Assembly: GCA_016716325.1 (NCBI GenBank)
Contig: JADJWO010000001.1
Location: forward strand, 1 to 64,000
DNA: 64,000 nt
Direction: 5' to 3'
Source of the DNA: Nitrosomonadales bacterium
GTDB taxonomy: Bacteria > Pseudomonadota > Gammaproteobacteria > Burkholderiales > Gallionellaceae
The notes below the pieces were generated by a model. It worked only from the letters and a program-made list of their open reading frames with translations, was not told where the DNA came from and made no database searches. Within the stretch, counting starts at the first letter, position 1. Every line of letters starts with the position of its first letter. The translations under genes and the position numbers were made by a program. Below are positions 26,220 to 33,727 of this stretch, one piece after another.

Positions 26220-26546
26220 TTAAATGTGGCTGTCAATAAAAGCCGTCAATTGGGATTTGGACAAGGCACCCACTTTGGTGGCCTCGATGTTGCCGTTCTT
26301 GAACAGCATCAGTGTCGGAATGCCGCGAATGCCGAATTTCTGGGGCGTCTGCTGGTTTTCGTCCACGTTCAGCTTGGCGACGGTCAGGCGGCCTTCATAT
26401 TCCTTGGAGATCTCGTCCAGGATGGGGGCGATCATGCGGCACGGGCCGCACCATTCTGCCCAGTAGTCCACCAGCACCGGCAGCGGGGATTGCAGCACTT
26501 CGGCGTCAAAGGTGGCGTCGGAAACGTAGTGTATATGTTCGCTCAT
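26220..26546 (-). CDS. trxA: Thioredoxin 1
   Basis: A 108-residue thioredoxin with active site AEWCGPCRMIAPIL, the cis-Pro segment RGIPTLMLFKNG and standard length. It reduces protein disulphides in the cytoplasm. It is followed by rho, as in many proteobacteria. Confidence 0.97.
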   Translation of the reverse strand: MSEHIHYVSDATFDAEVLQSPLPVLVDYWAEWCGPCRMIAPILDEISKEYEGRLTVAKLNVDENQQTPQKFGIRGIPTLMLFKNGNIEATKVGALSKSQLTAFIDSHI

Positions 26547-26753
26547 GGTTAGGCTCTCGCTCTTCTATTTAAGGAATTTAGAATTGAATCAGGGTGCTTC
26601 CGGGGGAATAGGGGATGGATCATCGAATCTCAGGGCGCATCCTAACCAAAAAAATCGCCACTGTGAAGTGCGTATCGAACAACCCGCCGATTCCCTTGCC
26701 GGAGGCATCGCTCTGCTAGAATAGCGCGTCTTTCGAATTATCGGGGTGTCGCC

Positions 26754-27077
26754 ATGACTTACGTTGTATCCGAGGCATGCATCAAGTGCAAATATACCGA
26801 CTGCGTGGATGTCTGCCCGGTAGATTGCTTCCGCGAAGGGCCGAACTTCCTGGTGATCGACCCGGACGAATGCATCGATTGCACCCTGTGCGTGGCGGAA
26901 TGCCCGGCCGGGGCGATCTATGCCGAGGATGACCTGCCGGCGGAGCAGCACCATTTCATTGCGTTGAATGCCGAACTGTCGAAGATCTGGCGGCCGATCG
27001 TGGAAAAGAAGGAGGCGCCTGCCGATGCCGACGAGTGGAAGGACGTAAAGGACAAGCTGCACCTTCTCGAGCGTTGA
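26754..27077 (+). CDS. fdxA: 7Fe ferredoxin FdxA
   Basis: A 107-residue ferredoxin. The first part (CIKCKYTDCVDVCPVDCF) supplies a [3Fe-4S] site and the second (CIDCTLCVAECP) a [4Fe-4S] site; the C-terminal extension with W (IWRPIVEKKEAPADADEWK) is typical of FdxA from proteobacteria. It carries low-potential electrons in the cytoplasm. Its stop codon overlaps the TTG start of the addB-like gene (TTGA), so the two are translationally coupled. A possible but poorly spaced promoter (TTGCCG at 26697, TAGAAT at 26718) precedes it. Confidence 0.95.
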   Translation: MTYVVSEACIKCKYTDCVDVCPVDCFREGPNFLVIDPDECIDCTLCVAECPAGAIYAEDDLPAEQHHFIALNAELSKIWRPIVEKKEAPADADEWKDVKDKLHLLER

Positions 27078-29899
27078 ACTCCGAATTCCTTGACCGGGTA
27101 GCCGAACATATCCTGTCCTGCCATGCGCAGGACGTGCCCGATCTGCGCGGCATCGTCGTCCTGCTCCCCAACTATCACGTGGCCCAGCCGCTGGCGCAGG
27201 CGTTGATGCGCGCGGCCCGGGTGCCTGCCCTCCTGTTGCCCGAAATGGTCACCCTGAACGATTGGGCGCAGAAAACCCCTCTCGATATGCCCGTAGCCAG
27301 CGATAGCCAGCGCGGCGCCTTGCTCTACCAGCACCTGCGCAAGCAGCGATGGTTCGGCAACGCCGACCTGTGGGGAATGACGCGGGAACTGCTCAAACTG
27401 TTCGACGAACTCACCCTCTCCCTGCGCGAATTGCCGGGCGATGCGGATGCGTTCGCCGCCGCCGTGCAGCAGGCGTATCAGGCGCGGCAGAACGATGCGC
27501 TGCAACTGGAAGCGCGGCTGGTGTTCGAACTGTGGCATGCCATGCAGGCAGGAGACGAACTGGACGCGGCACGTGCCGGCCAGCAACGTCTGGCGAAGCT
27601 GGCGCGGCAGGCCGACCGGCCGCTGTATGTGCTGCGCGCCTCGGCATGGGATGCGGTGGAGCAGCGCTTCCTCGAGGAATACGAACAGCGTGCGGCCGTG
27701 AAGGTGTTCGACCTGCGGGAGGGTCGCTGCGAAGCAGCGGGGCACCCCCCGGCGTACTCCTTGCGGGTGCTGCGGGAGGTGCAGGCCCTCTCCCCGACCC
27801 TCTCCCAAAAGTGGGAGAGGGGGCAGGTCAGTTCCCCTCTCCCGTTTACGGGAGAGGGGTTAGGGGAGAGGGTGAAGTTCTTCGCCGCCACTTCCCTCGA
27901 ACAGGAAGCCCGTGCCGCAGCCATGCAGGTACGCCGCTGGTTGAATGAAGGCAAGCGCGACATCGCCATCGTGGCGCAGGACCGCGTGGTGGCGCGGCGT
28001 ACGCGCGCCCTGCTGGAGCGCGCCGAGGTGCTGGTGGCGGACGAGACCGGCTGGACCTTCGCCACGCTGTCGGTGAGCACCGTGCTCGACCGCTGGCTCA
28101 CCGCATTGCAGAGCGACTTCTACCATCACGACCTGCTCGACCTGCTCAAATCGCCTTTCGTCTTCGCCGACCTGTCGGCGGGCGAGCGCAAGTCGGCCGT
28201 GTATCAACTGGAGCAACTGCTGCGCCGGCGCAGCGTGGTGGAAGGGCTGGGGAATTTCATCGCACTTGCCGAACATGAAGTGGCATTGCATGCCCCGCTG
28301 GCGCGCCTGCGTCAGGCGGCGGCATCGCTGGAGCAGGGCAGGAAAAAGACCCTGGCGGAATGGCTGGCCGCATTGCAGCAGAGCCTGCGCGTGCTGGGGA
28401 TCGACCAGGGCCTGCAGCAGGACGAGGCGGGACAGCAACTGTTGCGCGCACTGGAAAACTGGCAACAGGAATTGCGCGGAGACAGTGGCCGATACGCCTT
28501 CCACGAATGGCGGCGCTGGCTGGCGCAGCAACTGGATGTCGAGACCTTCCGCGACAGCAGCATCGACAGCCCGGTGCGTTTCACCCACCTCGCGGCCACG
28601 CGCTGGCGCAGCTTCGATGCCGTGCTGCTGCTCGGTTGCGATGCCGACCACCTGCCCAGCGCGGCGGACGGCGGCCGCTGGTTCAACGATGCGGTGCGCG
28701 CCGCGCTCGACCTGCCCACGCGCGGCTTCCATGCCGCGCGCCAGCACGACGACCTGCGCGCCTTGCTGGCCATGAACGACACCGTGCTGGTCACCTGGCA
28801 GAAGGAACAGGACGGCGAAGCGCGGCTGCTGAGTCCGTTCCTGCAATTATTGCGAGATGAGAATGAGCAGGCGCATGGTGTCGATTCCCTCTCCCCAACC
28901 CTCTCCCGCGAGCGGGAGAGGGGGCGAACGGATCGTTCCGCTGGTTTTTCGTCAGACGAGCGCGAGCTGCACGCCTTGCTTGCGGCGGAAGACCGTCATC
29001 AGGCGGTGTTGCCGCCATCGGCACAACCGGCTCCCGGCGCATCGATGGCGTCCGTGCCGGCGGGCATCTCCATCAGCGGCTACAACACGCTGGTCGCCTG
29101 TCCCTACCAGTATTACGCACGTCACATCCTGAAACTCAACGAACTCGACGAAGTGCAGGAGGCCATCGAGAAGCGCGATTACGGCGAACGCGTGCATGCC
29201 ATCCTGCAGCACTTCCACGAGCAATACCCGCAAGTGAGCGGGCACGACGCGGCGGAGATGGAGGCCGTTTTGCATCGTATCAGCGAATCGGTGTTCGCCG
29301 ACCTGCTGGAACAGGATTTCGCGGCGCGCGCCTGGCTGGCGCGCTGGTACCGGTCGCTGCCCGCCTATCTCGAATGGCAGGCGGAGAACGAGGCGGCAGG
29401 CTGGCGCCATGCAGAAGCCGAGAAGACGTTCGCGCTGGAGCTGGATGGCGTGAATCTGCGTGGCCGCATCGACCGGCTGGACAAGAAGGATGGCGGGAAG
29501 CGGGTGCTGGACTACAAGACGCAGGACGAACAGATGCTGCGCAACAAGCTGAAAGAGCCGGGCGAGGATGTGCAGCTTGCCTGTTATGCCCATGCCGAAG
29601 GCGCGGGTGACGCTGCCTTCGTCAGCATCGAGAACGGCAAGGTGAGGAGCGTCGTGCCACCACACGATATCGCGCAACTGGCGCCGCTCAATATGGAGCG
29701 GCTGGTGCGGGTGATGAACGGGATACGCGGCGGGGCCGGGTTGCCCGCGAACGGCATCGATGCAGTGTGCGCTTATTGCGAAGTGCGCGGGGTGTGCAGA
29801 AAAGGGGAGTGGACTTCAGGATTCAGGATTCAGGATTCGGGATTCAGTTCCCCTCTCCCGCTAGCGGGAGAGGGGGTAGGGGAGAGGGCGGATGGATAA
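27074..29899 (+). CDS. addB: AddB-like helicase/nuclease subunit of the betaproteobacterial type, carrying repeat insertions
   Basis: A 941-residue protein resembling the inactivated-helicase/PD-(D/E)XK nuclease subunit that partners an AddA-type helicase in double-strand-break repair. It has the degenerate helicase part (residues ~1-620), the nuclease motif GRIDRLDKKD and RVLDYKTQ (about 795-815), and an AddB-type iron-sulphur cysteine set: VACPYQYYA (~675) and CAYCEVRGVC (~899-908). The TTG start overlaps the fdxA stop. Three repeat segments are read in frame: residues ~238-267 (SPLP...GEGLGER), ~604-617 and the C-terminal ~27 residues (family C then A). The stop overlaps the addA ATG by 8 bases. 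Confidence 0.85.
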   Translation: MNSEFLDRVAEHILSCHAQDVPDLRGIVVLLPNYHVAQPLAQALMRAARVPALLLPEMVTLNDWAQKTPLDMPVASDSQRGALLYQHLRKQRWFGNADLWGMTRELLKLFDELTLSLRELPGDADAFAAAVQQAYQARQNDALQLEARLVFELWHAMQAGDELDAARAGQQRLAKLARQADRPLYVLRASAWDAVEQRFLEEYEQRAAVKVFDLREGRCEAAGHPPAYSLRVLREVQALSPTLSQKWERGQVSSPLPFTGEGLGERVKFFAATSLEQEARAAAMQVRRWLNEGKRDIAIVAQDRVVARRTRALLERAEVLVADETGWTFATLSVSTVLDRWLTALQSDFYHHDLLDLLKSPFVFADLSAGERKSAVYQLEQLLRRRSVVEGLGNFIALAEHEVALHAPLARLRQAAASLEQGRKKTLAEWLAALQQSLRVLGIDQGLQQDEAGQQLLRALENWQQELRGDSGRYAFHEWRRWLAQQLDVETFRDSSIDSPVRFTHLAATRWRSFDAVLLLGCDADHLPSAADGGRWFNDAVRAALDLPTRGFHAARQHDDLRALLAMNDTVLVTWQKEQDGEARLLSPFLQLLRDENEQAHGVDSLSPTLSRERERGRTDRSAGFSSDERELHALLAAEDRHQAVLPPSAQPAPGASMASVPAGISISGYNTLVACPYQYYARHILKLNELDEVQEAIEKRDYGERVHAILQHFHEQYPQVSGHDAAEMEAVLHRISESVFADLLEQDFAARAWLARWYRSLPAYLEWQAENEAAGWRHAEAEKTFALELDGVNLRGRIDRLDKKDGGKRVLDYKTQDEQMLRNKLKEPGEDVQLACYAHAEGAGDAAFVSIENGKVRSVVPPHDIAQLAPLNMERLVRVMNGIRGGAGLPANGIDAVCAYCEVRGVCRKGEWTSGFRIQDSGFSSPLPLAGEGVGERADG
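27786..27872. repeat. Family A double palindrome inside addB
   Basis: Two CTCTCCC...GGGAGAG hairpins in succession, read as in-frame codons (SPTLSQKWERG, then SPLPFTGEGLGER). The coding frame is intact on both sides. Confidence 0.92.
28887..28924. repeat. Family A palindrome inside addB (second)
   Basis: CCCTCTCCCGCG-AGCGGGAGAGGG core, translated in frame as SLSPTLSRERERGR. Confidence 0.9.
29817..29888. repeat. Family C plus family A repeats at the addB/addA junction
   Basis: A run of CAGGATT units (29817-29847) is followed by a CCCCTCTCCCGC...GGGAGAGGGG element (29850-29888). They encode the last residues of AddB (GFRIQDSGFSSPLPLAGEG) and place the AddB stop over the addA start. Confidence 0.9.
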
Positions 29900-32800
29900 C
29901 CACCTCGCCCTCGACCCCAGGCGCAGCGTCGTCGTCGAAGCCTGTGCGGGCAGCGGCAAGACCTGGTTGCTGGTGTCGCGCATCGCTCGCCTGTTGCTGG
30001 ACGGTGCGCCGCCATCGCAGATCCTTGCCATCACTTTCACGCGCAAAGCCGCGCAGGAGATGCGGGCGCGCCTGCAGGAGTGGCTGCGCGACCTTGCGAT
30101 GAAGGATGAAACCTTCGTGCGCCAGTTCTTCGCTGAACGCGGCATCGCGGAACTGAGCGACGAGCAGGTGCAACGCGCCCGCAGTCTGTATGGCGGTGTG
30201 TTGCTGGCCCAGCCCGGCATCACCATCAGCACCTTCCACGGCTGGTTCATGCAGGTGTTGCAGCGCGCGCCGCTGAGCGCCGACGTGATGCAGGGCATGA
30301 GCCTGCTGGAACGGGCCGGAGCGGAGCAGGAGGAAGCGTGGGAAGAGTTGCTGGAACAGATGCGAAAACAGCCCGACAGTGCCGAGGCGCGGCACATGCA
30401 GTGGCTGTTCTCCGAATATGGACTGTTCAATGCGCGCAAGCTTCTGTTCAACTTCCTCGGCAAGCGTGCGGAGTGGTGGGCTTACACCTCGCATCTTCCC
30501 TCACCTCTAGCCCCTCTCCCAATGGGCGAGGGGAACGAACTCCCTCTCCCTCCGGGAGAGGGTTGGGGTGAGGGAACGCCCGTTCAGTTCGCGCTGAATA
30601 AATTACGCCACAACCTCGACGTCGATCTTGAGGCCGATTTCCCCAGCGAATGGGGGCATTGCGGGATCAGCGAAGACTCGCTGTTCGCGTTCGCACACCA
30701 TTGGGGGCACGGCGGCACCGAGGCGCAACAGGTCAAAGCCGCCGAACTGGAGCGTGCCTGGACGGACAATGCGCCGGGAACGCGCTTCGACAAGGTCTGG
30801 CCGCTGCTGTTCACCCAGGCCGGGGAGCCGCGCAAACTCAAGCCGACCAAAAAGCAGAACGAGGCGGTATTCGCAAAGTCACTGGCATACCTTCAGGCGA
30901 ATCTGCAGCGGGTGCGCGACGAGATCGCCGAGCAGCAGGCCTATCGTCTGAACGAAGCCGTGCTGCATTGCGGCGTCGCCCTGCTCGAGCGCTACCAGTC
31001 ACTCAAGGCGCAGCAGCAGCAGATGGACTTCTCCGATCTCGAATGGCAGTTGTGCCGCCTGCTGCAACAGAGCGAGCACGCCGAGACCATGCAGTACAAA
31101 CTCGACAGCCGCTACCGCCATGTGCTGCTCGACGAGTTCCAGGACACCAACCCGCTGCAATGGCAGATCTTGCGCTCGTGGTTCGATGCGGCCGTGGCGG
31201 TGGAGTCGCAACCCGCCGTGTTCGTCGTCGGCGACCCCAAGCAATCCATCTACCGCTTCCGCCGTGCCGATGCGCGATTGTTCGGTGTGGCAAGGGAATA
31301 CCTGCAGGAGCATTTCAACGCCGCGACGCTGGGCAACAGCCTCACCCGCCGCAACGCGCAACCCATCGTCGACGCGGTGAACGCCGTGTTCCGCGAACAG
31401 CCGGACGGTTTCGAATTCATCGAGCACCAGACGCTTCAAAAGGGATTGCCGGGACATGTGCTGGTGCTGCCGTTGGCTGAGGCACTCCCTCTCCCGCTTG
31501 CGGGAGAGGGCTGGGGAGAGGGCTCTGAAGAGGAACTGCAACTCCGCAACCCCCTCACCACCCCGCGCGCCGAAACCGGAGAAGGCGCGCGCCACAAGGA
31601 AGCCGAGCAATTCGCCGGCCAGTTGAGAACCATCGCCCGCGACTGGTCGGTGAACGACGGAGGCGAAGTTCGTCGTGCCGATTACGGCGACATCATGGTG
31701 CTGGTGCGCGCGCGCACCCACCTCGCGATCTACGAAGAAGCCCTGCGCGCGCAGCACATCCCGTTCATCAGTTCGCGGCGCGGCGGGTTGCTCGACACGC
31801 TGGAAGCCGAAGACGTGCAGGCTTTGTTGATGTTCCTCATCACACCGTTCGCCGACCTGGCGCTGGCGCAGGTGCTGCGCGCGCCTGTCTTCGCGTGCGG
31901 CGATGGGGACTTGCTACAGTTGTCAGGATTCAGGATTCAGGATTCAGGGGCGGAGCGCGACGCTGGCATTGCTGAATCCAGAATCCTGAATCCTGAATCC
32001 TCATGGTGGCAACGCCTGCAACAACTGCCCGAACCGTCTCCCGCATTGCAGCGTGCCGCTAGACTGCTGCAACGCTGGCTCGCCCTCGCCGACAAGCTCC
32101 CGGTGCACGACCTGCTCGACCGCATCTATTTCGAGGGCGACGTGATCGCGCGCTACCGCGCCGTGTTGCCGCCGGAGATGCGCGCCAAGGTCACCGCCAA
32201 TCTGCACGCCTTCATGGAACAGGCGTTGAAGATAGATTCGGGGCGCTATCCCAGCCTGCCGCGCTTCCTGCAGGAATTGCGCGAACTGCGCGACGGCAGC
32301 GACGACGCGCCGGACGAAGGCAAGCTCGGCGCGGCGGGCGATGCGGTGCGCATCTACACCGTGCATGAGGCCAAGGGACTGGAAGCGCCCATCGTCTGGC
32401 TGCTGGATGCGAACACCGAGAAGAAGAACAGGGAAGGCAACGACGTGCTGCTCAACTGGCCGACCCACGAAGAACGCCCATCGCATTTCTCGATGTATGC
32501 CGACCAGGCCTCGCGCGGCAGGAAGCGCATGCCGTTGTTCGAGCAGGAAGCCGCGCAGCAGGCGCGCGAAGAGATGAACCTGCTCTACGTCGCGATGACC
32601 CGCGCACAGCAGGCGCTGATCGTCAGCGGCAACAGCAAAGGCGGGGAGAAAGAAGAGAAAAAGAAAGCCTTGTCGTGGTATGACCGCATCGCGGCAGCAA
32701 CCCGCCAGCCCGTCATTCCGGCGCAGGCCGGAATCCAGTTGGACGAACAAGCCTCGCGTAGCGAGACAAATCTGTTATGTCGTCCGCAATGCGGGGATGA

Positions 32801-33491
32801 TGATTCACTGGATTCCCGCTTGCGCGGGAATGACGGAAGTGTGACTGAACTTCCCCCCATCCTCCCCACCGGCAAACGGGCGGCCCGCAACACCGCGCAG
32901 CAACAGCGCGGCATCTGGCTGCATGCGCTGTTGCAGCACTTAACGACACCCTCTCCCCTAGCCCCTCTCCCGATGCCCTCTCCTCAATCCTCTGATGGAA
33001 CTACCAAGCAATCGACTAAGCCAGCAGGCTGGCAAGTCGCTGCTTGTCCCGCAAGCGGGAGAGGAAGCGAACGAGAAAAGCAACTTTCAATTCTTGCGGG
33101 AGAGGGGTCAGGGGAGAGGGCTGATAATCAACGCGCCGAACTTCAATCACGCTTGGCCATCCCCGCGCCGGAAATGGAAACCCTCTGGCAACAGGCGCAA
33201 GCGCTGCTTGCCGCACCCCGCCTCGCGCGCTTCTTCGACGCCGCGCACTACCGCAGTGCCTGCAACGAGATGCCCTACGTCGATGCCGGGGGCAAACTGA
33301 AACGCATCGACCGGCTGGTCGAGTTCGACGACGAGGTGTGGGTGCTGGATTACAAGCTGGGCGACCCGGAAGATGCGGATCGCTACCGCGCGCAGATGCG
33401 GGAATACCGTGCCGCGATGCAGGCCGTGTATGCGGGGAAATCGGTCAGGTGTGCGCTGCTGTTTGCGAACGGGGTGTTGCATGAGTTGTGA
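29892..33491 (+). CDS. addA: AddA-like UvrD-family helicase/nuclease, carrying five in-frame repeat insertions
   Basis: A 1199-residue superfamily 1 helicase with C-terminal nuclease. Motifs: Walker A ACAGSGKT (Lys ~23), Ia ILAITFTRKAAQEMR, II LLDEFQDTNPLQW (~413), III VVGDPKQSIYRFRRAD (~445), V YTVHEAKGLEAPIV (~822), VI LLYVAMTRAQQAL (~896) and nuclease KRIDRLVEF...VLDYKLGDPE (~1150). With AddB it would unwind and trim broken DNA ends before RecA loading. Five segments are clearly repeat DNA read in frame: residues ~202-228, 532-544, 678-704, 940-981 and 1020-1077. All lie between motifs, so the core enzyme may still work. Confidence 0.88.
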   Translation: MDNHLALDPRRSVVVEACAGSGKTWLLVSRIARLLLDGAPPSQILAITFTRKAAQEMRARLQEWLRDLAMKDETFVRQFFAERGIAELSDEQVQRARSLYGGVLLAQPGITISTFHGWFMQVLQRAPLSADVMQGMSLLERAGAEQEEAWEELLEQMRKQPDSAEARHMQWLFSEYGLFNARKLLFNFLGKRAEWWAYTSHLPSPLAPLPMGEGNELPLPPGEGWGEGTPVQFALNKLRHNLDVDLEADFPSEWGHCGISEDSLFAFAHHWGHGGTEAQQVKAAELERAWTDNAPGTRFDKVWPLLFTQAGEPRKLKPTKKQNEAVFAKSLAYLQANLQRVRDEIAEQQAYRLNEAVLHCGVALLERYQSLKAQQQQMDFSDLEWQLCRLLQQSEHAETMQYKLDSRYRHVLLDEFQDTNPLQWQILRSWFDAAVAVESQPAVFVVGDPKQSIYRFRRADARLFGVAREYLQEHFNAATLGNSLTRRNAQPIVDAVNAVFREQPDGFEFIEHQTLQKGLPGHVLVLPLAEALPLPLAGEGWGEGSEEELQLRNPLTTPRAETGEGARHKEAEQFAGQLRTIARDWSVNDGGEVRRADYGDIMVLVRARTHLAIYEEALRAQHIPFISSRRGGLLDTLEAEDVQALLMFLITPFADLALAQVLRAPVFACGDGDLLQLSGFRIQDSGAERDAGIAESRILNPESSWWQRLQQLPEPSPALQRAARLLQRWLALADKLPVHDLLDRIYFEGDVIARYRAVLPPEMRAKVTANLHAFMEQALKIDSGRYPSLPRFLQELRELRDGSDDAPDEGKLGAAGDAVRIYTVHEAKGLEAPIVWLLDANTEKKNREGNDVLLNWPTHEERPSHFSMYADQASRGRKRMPLFEQEAAQQAREEMNLLYVAMTRAQQALIVSGNSKGGEKEEKKKALSWYDRIAAATRQPVIPAQAGIQLDEQASRSETNLLCRPQCGDDDSLDSRLRGNDGSVTELPPILPTGKRAARNTAQQQRGIWLHALLQHLTTPSPLAPLPMPSPQSSDGTTKQSTKPAGWQVAACPASGRGSEREKQLSILAGEGSGERADNQRAELQSRLAIPAPEMETLWQQAQALLAAPRLARFFDAAHYRSACNEMPYVDAGGKLKRIDRLVEFDDEVWVLDYKLGDPEDADRYRAQMREYRAAMQAVYAGKSVRCALLFANGVLHEL
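30498..30574. repeat. Family A repeat inside addA (first insertion)
   Basis: CCCCTCTCCCAATGGGCGAGGGG followed by CCCTCTCCCTCCGGGAGAGGG-type palindromes, read as PLAPLPMGEGNELPLPPGEG. Longest run quoted is part of the 77-base segment. Confidence 0.9.
31487..31522. repeat. Family A repeat inside addA (second insertion)
   Basis: CCCTCTCCCGC-TTGC-GGGAGAGGG core, translated PLPLAGEGWGEG. Confidence 0.9.
31924..32001. repeat. Family C inverted repeat inside addA (third insertion)
   Basis: Three GGATTCA units on the left (31924-31947) face three complementary units, TGAATCC/TGAATCC type, on the right (31972-32001). The whole 78-base palindrome is coding (SGFRIQDSG ... ESRILNPES). Confidence 0.9.
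32712..32834. repeat. Family B pair inside addA (fourth insertion)
   Basis: GTCATTCCGGCGCAGGCCGG on the left and the inverse ATTCCCGCTTGCGCGGGAAT on the right, about 120 bases in all, read in frame as VIPAQAGIQ ... LDSRLRGND. Confidence 0.92.
32950..33120. repeat. Family A compound repeat inside addA (fifth insertion)
   Basis: Several CTCTCCC and GGGAGAGG blocks over about 170 bases with a foreign stretch in the middle (near 32990-33050). It is coding throughout, read as SPLAPLPMPSPQ ... LAGEGSGERAD. Confidence 0.85.
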
Positions 33492-33720
33492 CAAGGAATC
33501 CCCGGATGCAAATCTTGGTGTCCCGAACGAAGAAGTTATGTGCAGTTGCAGCGGCACCAGACGGGGCTATATCCGGAGCCTGTTCGAGCAGGGCATGGAT
33601 ATCGATGCCATCTCCAGATGGACCGGTGCGCTCTCGGGCTGCGGTGGCTGCGAATGGGATATCGCGGCGTTCCTGAAGGAGCTCGCCGAACAGAAGAATA
33701 ATCGTCAGACGGGGTCGTAA
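33481..33720 (+). CDS. BFD-like [2Fe-2S] domain protein
   Basis: A 79-residue protein whose second half is a bacterioferritin-associated-ferredoxin domain: CSCSGTRRGYI, then ISRWTGALSGCGGCEWDI, giving the C-x-C-x(about 32)-C-x2-C cluster pattern. BFD domains bind a [2Fe-2S] cluster and pass electrons to release stored iron or act in nitrite reductases; the free-standing form's partner is not evident here. Its ATG overlaps the last codons of addA by 11 bases, so expression is coupled to the repair genes, though a functional link is unclear. Confidence 0.8.
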   Translation: MSCDKESPDANLGVPNEEVMCSCSGTRRGYIRSLFEQGMDIDAISRWTGALSGCGGCEWDIAAFLKELAEQKNNRQTGS

Positions 33721-33727
33721 CGGCAGT

